Positions 1 through 8,757 are shown, counted from the stretch's first letter. The stretch: DNA of 64,000 nt from Streptomyces abyssalis (GCF_001751365.1 NZ_LJGT01000038.1:50466-114465), one strand, 5' to 3'. The notes: generated by a model from the letters alone, not told the origin. Program-made: numbers and translations.

Positions 1-942
1 GGACACGGACTGCACGCCGCCGCCACCATGGGACGGCTGCGCACCGCCGTGCACAACTTCTCCTCCCTCGACCTTCCCCCCGACGAACTCCTCGGCCACC
101 TCGACGAGTTGGTGACGCGCCTCGAACAGGACGCCGTCGCAGCCGACGACAGGACCACCATCGCCGGCGCCACCTGCCTGTACGCGATCTACGACTCGGT
201 GACCCGCAACTGCGTCATGGCAAGGGCCGGGCATCCGGCGCCGGCGCTCGTACGGCCCGACGGCACCGTCGAGTTCCTGGACGTACCGGCCGGGCTGCCG
301 CTGGGGATCGGCGGACTGCCCTTCGAGTCCACCGAGTTGGAACTGCCCGAGGGCAGCAGGCTCGTCCTGTTCACCGACGGGCTCGTCGAGCGCCGCGACC
401 AGGACATCGACACCGGGCTCCGGCTGCTCAGCGAGACGCTGGCGTACCCGGAGCACTCACCCGAGGAGACCTGCGAAGCCGTGCTCGACGCACTGCTGCC
501 GGAACTGCAGAGCGACGACATCGCGCTGCTCGTCGCGCGTACGCGGGTGCTGGGGGCCGGGCAGGTCGCGGAGTGGGAAGTGGAATCCGACCCGGCCGCA
601 GTCCGCCGTGTGCGTTCCGATGTGTCCGAACGGCTCACGGAATGGGGCCTGGAGGACCTCGTGGAGACCACGGAGCTGATCCTCAGCGAGCTGCTCACCA
701 ACGCGATGCGTCACGGCGCCGGGCCCATCAACGTACGGCTCATCCGCGACCGCACGCTCATCTGCGAGGTCTTCGACCACAGCAGCACCTCACCGCACCT
801 GCGCTACGCCGCCACCATGGACGAAGGCGGACGCGGCCTCTTCCTCGTCGCACAGGTGGCCGAGCGCTGGGGCACGCGCTACACCGAGGACGGCAAGGTC
901 ATCTGGGCGGAGCAGACGGCGCCGGAGACACCCGCCGACTGA
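1..942 (+). CDS. PP2C-type (SpoIIE) phosphatase with C-terminal HATPase domain, 5' end outside the window
   Basis: Signalling protein combining a SpoIIE/PP2C serine phosphatase with an RsbW-like ATPase, the usual actinomycete design for controlling anti-sigma/anti-anti-sigma partners. Codons before the first in-window ATG (position 28) stay open and read GHGLHAAAT, a PP2C core motif, so the gene runs in from the left and the N-terminal sensor part is missing. The phosphatase half shows FTDGLVERRDQ and the closing metal-binding SDDIALLVAR. The ATPase half shows an N-box (ELLTNAMRHG) and a glycine-rich box (EGGRGLFLV). It ends with TGA and is followed by a convergent minus-strand gene. Family is clear; the partner is not. 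Confidence 0.9.
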   Translation, partial: GHGLHAAATMGRLRTAVHNFSSLDLPPDELLGHLDELVTRLEQDAVAADDRTTIAGATCLYAIYDSVTRNCVMARAGHPAPALVRPDGTVEFLDVPAGLPLGIGGLPFESTELELPEGSRLVLFTDGLVERRDQDIDTGLRLLSETLAYPEHSPEETCEAVLDALLPELQSDDIALLVARTRVLGAGQVAEWEVESDPAAVRRVRSDVSERLTEWGLEDLVETTELILSELLTNAMRHGAGPINVRLIRDRTLICEVFDHSSTSPHLRYAATMDEGGRGLFLVAQVAERWGTRYTEDGKVIWAEQTAPETPAD

Positions 943-997
943 CCGTCACCGTGCGGCAGTCGAACCGGACATGCCCTTGGCGTGTGCCCGGTTCTGC

Positions 998-1336
998 TCA
1001 GGTGTCGTCCTGATGAGGCTCCGCGGCAGCGTCGCCACGGGCCTCACGGGTCAGCGGAATCACGGGGGCGAGCTGCTCGGGGGCCTCGGCGTCCGTGGCC
1101 GCCGGGTCTGAAGGGTCCGACGGGTCTGCCGCGAGCGGGGCTTCCGGCCCGGTGGGCGGCGCTCCGGCCTCCTCGCCGTGGCGGCCCGCGCCCATGAACA
1201 CCGACAGCACCTGCGAGAGCGACTCCCCCGTGGCGGCCGCGCGGATGCGCGCCATGCGCATCTGATGCTCGGTCGGCCTGGGAGCGGCGCCGGAGCCGCC
1301 TTGCCCGGAGTTCTCGTTCCGGAGGGGTGCGCTCAC
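998..1336 (-). CDS. small conserved-looking hypothetical protein (112 aa)
   Basis: Not recognised. The GTG start overlaps the stop of the DUF574 gene by four bases (GTGA), so the two are probably co-translated. The N-terminal part contains a compact segment (EHQMRMARIRAAATGESLSQ) that looks like a short helical motif, followed by a low-complexity tail rich in Pro, Ala, Asp and Glu. There is no signal peptide or membrane segment. The coupling suggests that it works with, or is regulated together with, the methyltransferase-fold protein. I chose the GTG at the overlap because the upstream extension of the frame has shadow-like composition. Confidence 0.6.
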   Translation of the reverse strand: MSAPLRNENSGQGGSGAAPRPTEHQMRMARIRAAATGESLSQVLSVFMGAGRHGEEAGAPPTGPEAPLAADPSDPSDPAATDAEAPEQLAPVIPLTREARGDAAAEPHQDDT

Positions 1337-2151
1337 GGCTTCCTCCCGACTGCCGCGTACAGGGCGGCGCTGCGGAGCAACTCGGCCTCCTCGCCCGTGA
1401 CTTCGACGGGCTCTTCGGGACGCCAGTCGTGCGCGGCGGTCACCTGCGGGTCGATCAGCTCCAGCCCGTCGAAGAAGCGCTCGACCTCTTCCTTGCTCCG
1501 CAGCTGCACGGCGGTGCCGCCCGCGTCGTAGATCTTCTTCACGCCCATCCAGGCGGCAGCGTCGAAGTCGGCGGTGCAGTGGCTGAGCACCAGGAAGCTG
1601 CCGGAGGCGAGCTGGTCCAGAAGGCCGCTGACTATCTCGTACGGCTTGCGGTCGTCGGGGACGAAGTGGAGGAGGGCGACGAGCGACAGGGCGACCGGCT
1701 CGTCCAGGTCGATGACCTCGCGCAGCCGCGGCGAGTCCAGTATCGCGTCCTCGCGCACGTCGGCGTTGATGTAGGCGGTGCGGCCCTCGGGTGTGCTCCG
1801 CATCAGGACGTGTGCGTACTCCAGCACGGTGGCGTCGTGGTCCGCGTACACCACCCGCGAGTCGGGGGCCGCCTCCTGGGCGACCTGGTGGAGGTTGGGC
1901 GAGGTGGGGATGCCGGTGCCGATGTCGACGAACTGGCGGATGCCGTGCTCGGCGGCGAGGGTGCGCGTCGCCCGGTGCATGAACGCCCGGTTGGTCTCCG
2001 CGGTGCGCCGGATCTGCGGGCAGACCTGAAGGACTCTTTCGGCTGCTTCCTCGTCGACGGGATACCAGTCCTTGCCGCCCAGGTAGTAGTCGTACATCCG
2101 GGCCGAGTGCGGCCTGCTGGTGTCGATCTCCGGCTTGCCGGGCGTGGTCAT
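1333..2151 (-). CDS. DUF574-family SAM-dependent methyltransferase (272 aa)
   Basis: A methyltransferase-fold protein of the DUF574 (Methyltransf_19) family, very common in Streptomyces next to XRE regulators and RsbW-like ATPases; no substrate is established for the family as far as I know. Visible family marks are the N-terminal ARMYDYYLGGKDWYPVD, the SAM-binding-type FVDIGTGIPT, VVYADHDATVL and a C-terminal VGRKP. Length is normal. The ATG start at 2151 follows a purine-rich stretch. It overlaps the 112-aa gene downstream. A paralogue lies at 46897-47706 in the same window. Family is sure; role is unknown. Confidence 0.85.
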   Translation of the reverse strand: MTTPGKPEIDTSRPHSARMYDYYLGGKDWYPVDEEAAERVLQVCPQIRRTAETNRAFMHRATRTLAAEHGIRQFVDIGTGIPTSPNLHQVAQEAAPDSRVVYADHDATVLEYAHVLMRSTPEGRTAYINADVREDAILDSPRLREVIDLDEPVALSLVALLHFVPDDRKPYEIVSGLLDQLASGSFLVLSHCTADFDAAAWMGVKKIYDAGGTAVQLRSKEEVERFFDGLELIDPQVTAAHDWRPEEPVEVTGEEAELLRSAALYAAVGRKP

Positions 2152-2263
2152 CGGTCATCCTCTTCTGCCGAATGGGGGCGGCTGCCGTACGAGGCCGGCG
2201 GGGAGGCACACGGCGAAGTACTTCCCCGCTGGCCGGTCCGTGTGGTCGGTGGAACTGAGGGGA

Positions 2264-2331
2264 TGGTGCGTCGGTGCGGGTGGTGCGTCGGTGCGGGTGG
2301 TGCGTCCGTGCAGGTGGTGCGTCCGTGCAGG
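2264..2331. repeat. 17-bp tandem repeat, four copies
   Basis: Four head-to-tail 17-bp units occupy 2264-2280, 2281-2297, 2298-2314 and 2315-2331. The first two read TGGTGCGTCGGTGCGGG and the last two TGGTGCGTCCGTGCAGG, so the array looks like two successive duplications. It lies in the 223-bp gap between the 44-aa gene and the DUF574 gene, upstream of the latter, where it could affect its promoter or simply be slippage-prone filler. Confidence 0.9.
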
Positions 2332-2374
2332 TGGCGAACTGTGGGAGGAGCCAGGGCAGTTCGGCCGCCGGCGG

Positions 2375-2509
2375 TCAGCTGGTGCGGAAGCCGGCGCCAC
2401 CCGGCTCGGCCGCCTCGTTGAAGTCGGTCGTCCCGTGTGCCGAGTAAAGCAGGGCGGGGCCGTCCGGGTCCGTGGACCGGCGAAGTGCCACCCGTCCGTT
2501 GAGGGTCAT
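2375..2509 (-). CDS. very small DUF397-like partner of the XRE regulator (44 aa)
   Basis: The ATG overlaps the stop of the XRE gene (ATGA), the arrangement in which Streptomyces encodes DUF397 proteins beside XRE/DUF5753 regulators. The 44-aa product contains RRSTDPDGPALLYS, similar to the second half of DUF397 (a DSKDPDGP-like motif), but the N-terminal W-x-S-x-Y part of the family is missing. It may be a shortened DUF397 homologue or an unrelated small protein. Frame and position support a real gene; the family call is tentative. Confidence 0.5.
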   Translation of the reverse strand: MTLNGRVALRRSTDPDGPALLYSAHGTTDFNEAAEPGGAGFRTS

Positions 2510-3387
2510 CTGTCGAACTCCTTGCGAAGGTTTCCCAGATAGGTGCGCGGGTCGGGCACATGGTCGGCGGCCAGCAGCGATACGCGTGTGAGCGCCTCCA
2601 GATGAGTGACCACGTCGGGCCTCTGGTCCAGATAGACCGCGCTGGTCAGCCCGACCTCTGTGTAGACGATGTCCTGCAACTCCCGTTCGCGGAAACGGAA
2701 ATAGGTCACGTGGCCGCCCGTCCCGGGATGCGGGCCCGCGGCGAGCGGCACGATCCGCAGCGTGACGTTCGGCAGTTCCACGGCCTCGGCCAGCCGGTCC
2801 AGCTGCCCCCGCATGACGGCCGGGCCGCCCACCTCGCGCCGGAGCGCCGCCTCCTCCAGCACCACCCACAACGTCGGTGCGTCGTCGCGTTCCAGCAACT
2901 CCTGCCTGCGCAGGCGCAGATCGACGCGCTGCTCCAGCGACTCCTCCGGCTCGTGGGGGAATCCGGCACCGATGACCGCACGGGCGTAGTCCCGGGTCTG
3001 CAGCAGCCCGGTCACGTAGTGGGGTTCGTAGACCCGGATGACCTCCGCGTCGTTCTCCAGGCTGACGTACGCGCGGAACCAGTCCGGCAGGGCGTCGCGG
3101 AAGGGATACCACCAGCCGGGCGCGTTCGCGCGCTCGGCCATGGCGATGAACTCGGCGACCTCCGCCTCGCCCACGTCGTAGAACCTCAACAGCTCTTTGA
3201 CGTACGGGACTTTGAGGCCGACCTGAGCGTTCTCCATCCGTCTGATCGTCAGGTGGTTGACGCTCAGCGCCTTCGCGGCTGCGTCGAGCCGGATGCCGGC
3301 GGCCTCGCGCAGTTCCTTGAGCCGCTTGCCGAGAATGATGCGCAGCACCGTCGGAGCACTCGAACCGGTCGGCAGTGCGTCGGTCAC
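2506..3387 (-). CDS. XRE-family regulator with DUF5753 domain (293 aa)
   Basis: Helix-turn-helix regulator of the large Streptomyces XRE/DUF5753 family, which usually acts with DUF397 partners in developmental and antibiotic control. The HTH spans roughly residues 20-75 (KRLKELREAAGIRLDAAAKA, then a recognition-helix region ending RRMENAQVGL). The rest is the DUF5753 domain with typical YEPHYVTGLLQTRDYARA. I chose the GTG at 3387 because a strong GGGAGGTGA ribosome site lies just upstream; the open frame extends 30 codons further without such a site. Its stop overlaps the start of the 44-aa gene. Divergent from the RsbW-like ATPase gene. Confidence 0.9.
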   Translation of the reverse strand: MTDALPTGSSAPTVLRIILGKRLKELREAAGIRLDAAAKALSVNHLTIRRMENAQVGLKVPYVKELLRFYDVGEAEVAEFIAMAERANAPGWWYPFRDALPDWFRAYVSLENDAEVIRVYEPHYVTGLLQTRDYARAVIGAGFPHEPEESLEQRVDLRLRRQELLERDDAPTLWVVLEEAALRREVGGPAVMRGQLDRLAEAVELPNVTLRIVPLAAGPHPGTGGHVTYFRFRERELQDIVYTEVGLTSAVYLDQRPDVVTHLEALTRVSLLAADHVPDPRTYLGNLRKEFDR

Positions 3388-3510
3388 GCCATCACCTCCC
3401 GGGACCGGGGTGCCGATCGTCTCGCCCGAACCTACCTCGGTTGGCCGGCCCGGGTTGGCCAACTCGGGCCGCTTCACTGCGTCTTCACTCTGAAATTATC
3501 AGACAGAAGC

Positions 3511-3547
3511 TTGCGGGTTGAAGACCGCAGCGACCATAGTGAGCCTG
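3511..3547 (+). promoter_or_regulatory. candidate promoter for a leaderless transcript of the ATPase gene
   Basis: TTGCGG (3511-3516), an 18-bp spacer and CATAGT (3535-3540) precede the GTG start at 3547 by only six bases. This fits a leaderless mRNA, common in Streptomyces. No Shine-Dalgarno sequence is seen before the GTG. The same AT-richer stretch (TGAAATTATCAG, 3491-3502) probably also carries the divergent promoter of the XRE gene. Confidence 0.4.
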
Positions 3548-3999
3548 TGCTCCCCTTGAGCGTGCCCCCCACGCACCAGCCCTCACCGCGCCCCTCGTCC
3601 GTCTCCGGCACGGATTCACACGCGCTGCGGCTCCCGGCCGAGGACGTCAGCGTCCCCCGGGTCCGCCACGCGATGGACCGCTGGCTCGGCCGCCGAGGTG
3701 CCACAGCCGATTTACGCGAGCAAGCAGCCCTCGTTCTCTCCGAGTTGGTCACCAACGCGGTGAAGCACACCGACAGCGCCTGGATCGTGTGCGCGGTCTC
3801 CTACTGCCCGTACGACGGCGTCCGGCTGGAGGTCCACGACGACGACACCAGCAGCCGCGCGCCGCAGCGCCGTGCACCGAACGCGGAGAAGGAGTCGGGC
3901 CGCGGGCTGCACATCGTCGAGGCGCTCGCGGAGTGCTGGGGCGTGACGGTCTCCCCGGTCACGCGCGGAAGCGCGGTCTGGGCCCGGCTGCAGAGCTGA
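3547..3999 (+). CDS. RsbW-like ATP-binding anti-sigma-type protein (150 aa)
   Basis: Stand-alone HATPase_c_2 protein of the RsbW/SpoIIAB type, expected to bind a sigma factor or anti-sigma antagonist. The N-box SELVTNAVKHTDSAW and glycine box GRGLHIVEALAECWG are both present, and the length is usual. A second possible GTG lies at 3562. I prefer 3547 because of the promoter spacing. The 3' end overlaps the convergent glycosyltransferase gene by 41 bases. Divergent placement from an XRE/DUF5753 gene is a standard Streptomyces pairing. Confidence 0.8.
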   Translation: MLPLSVPPTHQPSPRPSSVSGTDSHALRLPAEDVSVPRVRHAMDRWLGRRGATADLREQAALVLSELVTNAVKHTDSAWIVCAVSYCPYDGVRLEVHDDDTSSRAPQRRAPNAEKESGRGLHIVEALAECWGVTVSPVTRGSAVWARLQS

Positions 4000-6259
4000 G
4001 CCGGGACGAACGCTTCGCGGTTGCCCACGGTCGGGCGCTCACGGTGGGCTCGGGCGCTTCGACGTGCAGCGTCAGGTTGTTGGACGGATCGAAGACCGGC
4101 CGGACGGTCAGGTTCCCGTGAGTCCGGGCCGGGAAGGCGTCCGTTCGCTTGCGGTCCACGTTGTCTCCCGCGAGCCGGCCGACGGGTATGAGCGCTCCGT
4201 CGCCCGCCCGGACGCTCAGGTGCCAGGTGCCGGGATGCTCCGGCAGGCCCGCGTAGGGGACGGTGCAGGTGAACCGAGCCCCTGAGACGTCGAATGCGAC
4301 GGGCTCTCCCCCGGGCGGCTGGGCGACGAGGTGGGTCGCGGTGGCGCGTGTGCCGTGCAGCGTGGCGTCGAGAACGAGGGCGTCGGGGGTGATGTGGACC
4401 CGGCCGAGTTCGGCGTGTGCGGGGCGCAGCCAGGTGCGCAGCGTGAGTGCGCCGCCGGCGGTCGCGTAGGGAACCCAGGCGCTGACCTCGTCGTGCGGCG
4501 CCACCGTCAACGGCAGCGTCAACAGCCGTGCCTGCTCGACGAGTTCGGCGGCGAGGCGGGCTCGCTCGCCGTCGTCGGCGCGCTCGACGTGGAAATCCCA
4601 GCGGCCTTCGGCGAGCCTGTGCTCCGCACGGCGAAGCGTGGCGGTGAGCGGGCCGTTGCCGCTCTCGGGGTGTTCGAGCCGTACCACCACGCGTTCCTCG
4701 GCGGGGCGGCCGTCGCCGCCCCGCAGCCGGGCGACGAGCGTGAGGTCCCGTCCTGTCGCCCCGGTACGGGGGATGCTCACCAGGAGGCCGCCGTCGGCGG
4801 TGACCTTGCAGTGCGCCTGGGGCCGCAGCGGCTCCAACGGGCCGTGCTCTGCTGTGAGTTCCGGCGGTTCGGGCGGTTCGGGCGATTCGGTCGGTTCGGG
4901 TCCGTGCTTGCGGCGGAGCCTGTCACGCAGGGGCCGCAGCGGCCTTGCGGCTGCCTCGCGCAGCGTGCCGCGGGACGGCCCCGCTGCGGCGGCTCCCGGC
5001 AAGGCGGTTCCCGGCGCGGCGGCTTCCGGCGCGGCGGCTGCCGGCGCGGCGGCTGCCGGCGCGGCGGCTGCCGGCGCGGCCGGGGGCGTGGCGGCCGGCC
5101 CGTCGACCAGTTCGGGACGCAGTTCCCGTACGACCTGCTCGAACCGCATGGCGATGCTCCGCGGCGCGTGCCGCTCCAGCGTCTCCTGCGCGGCTGCGCT
5201 GAGGGAGCGGCGCAGTCCGGGGTCGGTCGCGAGGGTGCGCAGCGCGTCGACCAGCGCCTCCTGGTCGCCCACCGGAATCAGGAGGCCGTCCCTGCCGTCG
5301 TCGATGATCTCCCGGGGGCCGACGGGGCAGTCGGTGGAGACCACCGGCACGCCGCTGTGCATCGCCTCGATGATGGTCAGGCCGAACGACTCGGCGTCGG
5401 AAGCGGACACGGCGATCGAGGCCTTCGCCCACTCCGTCTCGATGGGGTTTCTCGGTCCCATCAGGAAGACCCGGTCGGTGAGCTCTGTCTCGTCGATGAG
5501 CGCACGCAGCCGCGCGTGGTCCGGGCCGCGGCCGTAGATGCGCACTCTCCAGTCGGGCAGTTCGTCCGCGAGCGCCGCGAAGGCGCCGATGAGCAGATCG
5601 AACCGCTTGCCCGGATCGAGCCGCCCCGCCGCGACGATCAGCCTCGACGTACCGTGCGACGGCTCGGTCCGCGGTGCGTGTACGGGATTGGGGAGACAGC
5701 CCAGCACGCGGGGCAGCCGTGGGAGCTTGTCGCGGTGCGTGGCGGCGTCCTGCTCGGTGACGGTCAGATAGGCGTCCATGTCCCCTATCACCGCGTCCAG
5801 GGCCGCGCGCACCGCGGGTGCGTGCGCGGTGCGGGTCATGTGTTCCTGACCGATGCGCAGGAAGTCGCGTTCCCGGCCCGCTTCCGCGAGATACACCAGC
5901 AGACCGGGCCGCGTGGCGACGACGACGTCCGCCTCCGTCGTCTCCAGGTACCGCGCAACCCTCATATCACTCAAACGGGTGAACACGCGCAGTGACCCCT
6001 CTGGTTCGGGCAGCAGCGCACTGGGCTGCTGCTGCAGCTCGTGGTCCCGCTCGGAGCCGGCGGAGTCCTTGCACACGTCGATCAACGGCGCGATCCCGAC
6101 CTCGCCGCTGATCGGCAGCTGCGGCGAGGGAGCACCGCGGTACACCGAGACCACCTCGACCTCATGGCCGCGTGCCGCGAGCGCACTGGAGAGATTCGCA
6201 GTCGCACGGATGGTGCCGCCGATGCCGTAGATGCTGTGGATCAGAAACGCGATCTTCAT
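3959..6259 (-). CDS. GT4-family glycosyltransferase with Ala/Pro linker and C-terminal extension (766 aa)
   Basis: Retaining glycosyltransferase of the GT4 type, probably acting on a cell-envelope or secreted glycan. The N-terminal lobe begins MKIAFLIHSIYGIGGTIRAT (acceptor lobe with a GG loop). The donor lobe has AAGRLDPGKRFDLLIGAF and the EX7E motif ESFGLTIIE around residue 320. After about residue 385 comes an Ala/Pro repeat linker, then a basic stretch and about 280 residues of beta-rich sequence with no clear family. The ATG at 6259 is preceded by GGAG at good spacing. The C-terminus overlaps the RsbW-like gene by 41 bases. Donor and acceptor cannot be read from the sequence. Confidence 0.8.
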   Translation of the reverse strand: MKIAFLIHSIYGIGGTIRATANLSSALAARGHEVEVVSVYRGAPSPQLPISGEVGIAPLIDVCKDSAGSERDHELQQQPSALLPEPEGSLRVFTRLSDMRVARYLETTEADVVVATRPGLLVYLAEAGRERDFLRIGQEHMTRTAHAPAVRAALDAVIGDMDAYLTVTEQDAATHRDKLPRLPRVLGCLPNPVHAPRTEPSHGTSRLIVAAGRLDPGKRFDLLIGAFAALADELPDWRVRIYGRGPDHARLRALIDETELTDRVFLMGPRNPIETEWAKASIAVSASDAESFGLTIIEAMHSGVPVVSTDCPVGPREIIDDGRDGLLIPVGDQEALVDALRTLATDPGLRRSLSAAAQETLERHAPRSIAMRFEQVVRELRPELVDGPAATPPAAPAAAAPAAAAPAAAAPEAAAPGTALPGAAAAGPSRGTLREAAARPLRPLRDRLRRKHGPEPTESPEPPEPPELTAEHGPLEPLRPQAHCKVTADGGLLVSIPRTGATGRDLTLVARLRGGDGRPAEERVVVRLEHPESGNGPLTATLRRAEHRLAEGRWDFHVERADDGERARLAAELVEQARLLTLPLTVAPHDEVSAWVPYATAGGALTLRTWLRPAHAELGRVHITPDALVLDATLHGTRATATHLVAQPPGGEPVAFDVSGARFTCTVPYAGLPEHPGTWHLSVRAGDGALIPVGRLAGDNVDRKRTDAFPARTHGNLTVRPVFDPSNNLTLHVEAPEPTVSARPWATAKRSSRLSSAAGPRPRFRA
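5004..5083. repeat. 15-bp repeats coding for an Ala/Pro linker
   Basis: Within the glycosyltransferase gene a unit close to GGCGCGGCGGCTGCC is repeated about four times (5029-5079) with degenerate copies on the left. On the coding strand it gives a five-residue A-A-A-A-P pattern. The reading frame is preserved because the period is a multiple of three. This is a flexible interdomain linker and a probable site of length variation between strains. Confidence 0.7.
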
Positions 6260-6487
6260 GGCGCTCTCCATGCCTGACCGCGCCACGGTCGAAGAGGAGG
6301 GCGTTATGCAAGGTATGGGCACATGTATACCGGTCCGGGCGCGGTGCCGCGATGTGAGCCATCCGTGTCGGCGGCGGCCGGGGGCGCGCCTCACGGAGCC
6401 GGTGACCGCCGTCACCGGCCCGCGGCGTACGGAACCTGGGCCTGTCAGGCGGAACAGGTGAGCGTGGTGTGATCCGGGAGAACCGGC

Positions 6488-7846
6488 CTAGCGCCCGGAA
6501 GCGGAGACGCACGTGCGCAGCGCCCGTACGAGCGCGTGGGCACGCGGGTCCGAGGTCACCGAGCGCTGCATCGCCGCCGTGACGTACGCGAAGGCCGTGC
6601 CGGACTCCGGGTCCGCGAAGGCCAGCGAACCCCCGCTGCCGGGATGCCCGAACGACCCCTTCGCGAGCATCGGCGCCCCGGGCCCGTGCAGCATGAAGCC
6701 GAGCCCGAAACGGGACCCCACGACCAGCACACGGTCCGGGCCGCCCGACTCCTGCGAGCGTGCCTGCGTCAGCGTCGCAGGTGTGAACAGCCGTCCGCCG
6801 CCAGCGTTCCCGCGCCCCCGGCGTGCGTTCGGCGGGCGGCCGGCGTGCGGCGACTCGGTGGCGGCTCCGCCGGGCAGCGGCTCCACGGGCCCGATGAGCG
6901 CCGCGTAGAAGCATGAGAGCGAACGGGCCGTGGCGACGCCCCCGCCGCCGGGGAGGCCGGCCGCGAGCCAGGCCGGGTCGTTCATGTCGGGACGGGGAGC
7001 GACCGCGTCGAAGGCGCGCCTGGTGAGTGAGGCCGGGTCGCTGTACGCCTGTGTCACGGACCGCTTGGGCCGGACACGCAGGCCCGAAGCGGGCGGGGGC
7101 TCCGGGGTGGGCACTTCGGTCAGGCGGGCCAAGTCCACTCCGCCGTCCGGGACTTCGGGCGTGGCGGGAAGCCCGAACCACAGGCTCAGCCCGAGCGGGC
7201 GCGCGACCTCCTCCGCGAACCAGCGGCCCAGCCCGCGTCCCGTCGCACGGCGCACCAGTTCGCCCACGAGCCAGCCGTAGGTGTGCGCGTGGTAGCCGTG
7301 GTCCGTGCCCGGCTCCCACAGCGGGGCCTGCGCGGCGAGCGCCGACGGGCCGCTGACGCCGTCGACGGCCTGTGCGGGGGTGAGCGGCTCCGTGAGCGCG
7401 GGCAGGCCGGCGCGGTGGGCGAGCAGGTGCCGCACGAGCACGCGTTCCTTGCCGTTCGCCTTGAACTCGGGCCAGTACGTGGCTACGGGCGCGTCCAGGT
7501 CCAACTGGCCGCGCTGGTGCAGCAGATGGAGCACGGCGGCGGCGGGGCCCTTCGAGGCGGAACGGAGAACGGCTGCGGTCTGCTCCTGCCAGAGCCCGGC
7601 GTCCTTCCCGGACTTCGCGTCCTGCCCGGACCTCGCGTGCCTCCCGCCCTCGGCCGCCCCGCGCCCGGTGTTCTTGCGCCCGCCCCACAGGTCGACGACG
7701 ATGCGCCCCGCCCTGTGGACGGTCAGGGCAGCGCCGGTCTCGCCACGGTCGGCGAAGTTGGCCGCGAAGGCCTCCCGGACCGGTTCGTAGCCGTCCGCGA
7801 CCGTGCCGTGGACGTCCACCGGGTTCTCAGCGCTTCGAGCCTTCAC
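6488..7846 (-). CDS. serine hydrolase of the beta-lactamase / EstB esterase family (452 aa)
   Basis: Penicillin-binding-protein-fold serine hydrolase. The S-x-x-K catalytic pair is in RSASKGPAAAV, a tyrosine motif is in YHAHTYGWLVGEL, and a C-terminal FGHPGSGGS replaces the KTG box, as in class C-like esterases (EstB, LACTB type). No signal peptide is seen, so it is likely a cytoplasmic esterase or amidase rather than a resistance enzyme. It starts at GTG 7846 or GTG 7882 in the same frame; neither has a strong ribosome site. A low-complexity insert around residue 75 (charged, Gly-rich) and another around 360 are unusual. It lies 47 bp downstream of the CbiO gene on the same strand. Confidence 0.75.
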   Translation of the reverse strand: MKARSAENPVDVHGTVADGYEPVREAFAANFADRGETGAALTVHRAGRIVVDLWGGRKNTGRGAAEGGRHARSGQDAKSGKDAGLWQEQTAAVLRSASKGPAAAVLHLLHQRGQLDLDAPVATYWPEFKANGKERVLVRHLLAHRAGLPALTEPLTPAQAVDGVSGPSALAAQAPLWEPGTDHGYHAHTYGWLVGELVRRATGRGLGRWFAEEVARPLGLSLWFGLPATPEVPDGGVDLARLTEVPTPEPPPASGLRVRPKRSVTQAYSDPASLTRRAFDAVAPRPDMNDPAWLAAGLPGGGGVATARSLSCFYAALIGPVEPLPGGAATESPHAGRPPNARRGRGNAGGGRLFTPATLTQARSQESGGPDRVLVVGSRFGLGFMLHGPGAPMLAKGSFGHPGSGGSLAFADPESGTAFAYVTAAMQRSVTSDPRAHALVRALRTCVSASGR

Positions 7847-7893
7847 GCCCTCGTCCGTCCACTCGTGCCGTCGTCCGTGCACCGTCCATGGTG

Positions 7894-8757
7894 CTATCGC
7901 TGCGGGACGCGCACCGAGCCGGGGTCGAAGCCGAACGGCAGCTCCAGGCGGTGCGCGGCCAACAGGCCCTCGTCACACAGGAGTTCCTGTGTGCTGCCGT
8001 CCGCGACGATCACTCCGTCGCTCAGCACGACCGAGCGGGGGCAGAGCTGGAGCGCGTACGGCAGATCGTGCGTGACCATCAGCACCGTCACGTCGAGCTG
8101 CTGGAGGATGTCCGCCAGTTCGCGCCGTGAGGCCGGGTCGAGGTTCGAGGACGGCTCGTCCAGTACGAGGATCTCCGGCTGCATTGCCAGCACCGTGGCC
8201 ACGGCCACGCGGCGGCGCTGCCCGAACGAGAGGTGGTGCGGCGCACGGTCGGCATGTCCCTCCATGCCGACCCGGGCGAGAGCGTCGTGCACGCGTGAGG
8301 CCAGTTCCGCGCCGCGCAGACCGGCGGTTGCGGGCCCGAAGGCGACGTCCTCCCGGACGGTCGGCATGAACAGCTGGTCGTCCGGGTCCTGGAAGACGAT
8401 GCCGACCCGGCGGCGGATCTCCGCGAGATGCTCCGGGCCGACCGGCAGCCCCGCGACGGTGACGGAGCCGGCTCCCGCCTCCAGGATGCCGTTGAGATGG
8501 AGTACGAGTGTGGTCTTGCCCGCGCCGTTGGGACCCAGCAGCGCCACGCGCTCACCGCGCGGGACGGTCAAGTCGACGCCGAACAGGGCCTGGTGGCCGT
8601 CGGGGTAGGCGTAGGCGAGCCCCGACACGTGCAGGGAGGGCGGGTGCGGTGCGGGCGAAGGGCCCGGTGCGGAAGGGCTCGGTACGGAAGGGCTCGCCGC
8701 GCCGTTCGCGCCGCCGCGTGTGTGCTCGCTCGTGCTGTCGCCTGTCACAGCGCCCAT
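7894..8757 (-). CDS. cbiO: CbiO/NikO-type ABC ATPase of a nickel/cobalt ECF transporter (287 aa)
   Basis: Energy-coupling ATPase of a group I ECF importer for Ni2+ or Co2+. Walker A GPNGAGKTT, Q-loop VFQDPDDQLF, signature LSFGQRRRVAVA and Walker B EILVLDEPSSNLDP are followed by the H-loop VTHDLP. The C-terminus is regular. A Pro/Ser-rich N-terminal stretch of about 40 residues precedes the domain. Start ATG 8757 overlaps the CbiQ gene by 13 bp; an alternative GTG at 8748 overlaps by four. It is the last transporter gene of the minus-strand operon CbiMN-CbiQ-CbiO. Confidence 0.9.
   Translation of the reverse strand: MGAVTGDSTSEHTRGGANGAASPSVPSPSAPGPSPAPHPPSLHVSGLAYAYPDGHQALFGVDLTVPRGERVALLGPNGAGKTTLVLHLNGILEAGAGSVTVAGLPVGPEHLAEIRRRVGIVFQDPDDQLFMPTVREDVAFGPATAGLRGAELASRVHDALARVGMEGHADRAPHHLSFGQRRRVAVATVLAMQPEILVLDEPSSNLDPASRRELADILQQLDVTVLMVTHDLPYALQLCPRSVVLSDGVIVADGSTQELLCDEGLLAAHRLELPFGFDPGSVRVPQR

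Noticed and set aside
4331..5995. 554-codon plus-strand frame opposite the glycosyltransferase
   Set aside because: Shadow of the GT4 gene; Gly/Arg/Val-rich and without domains.
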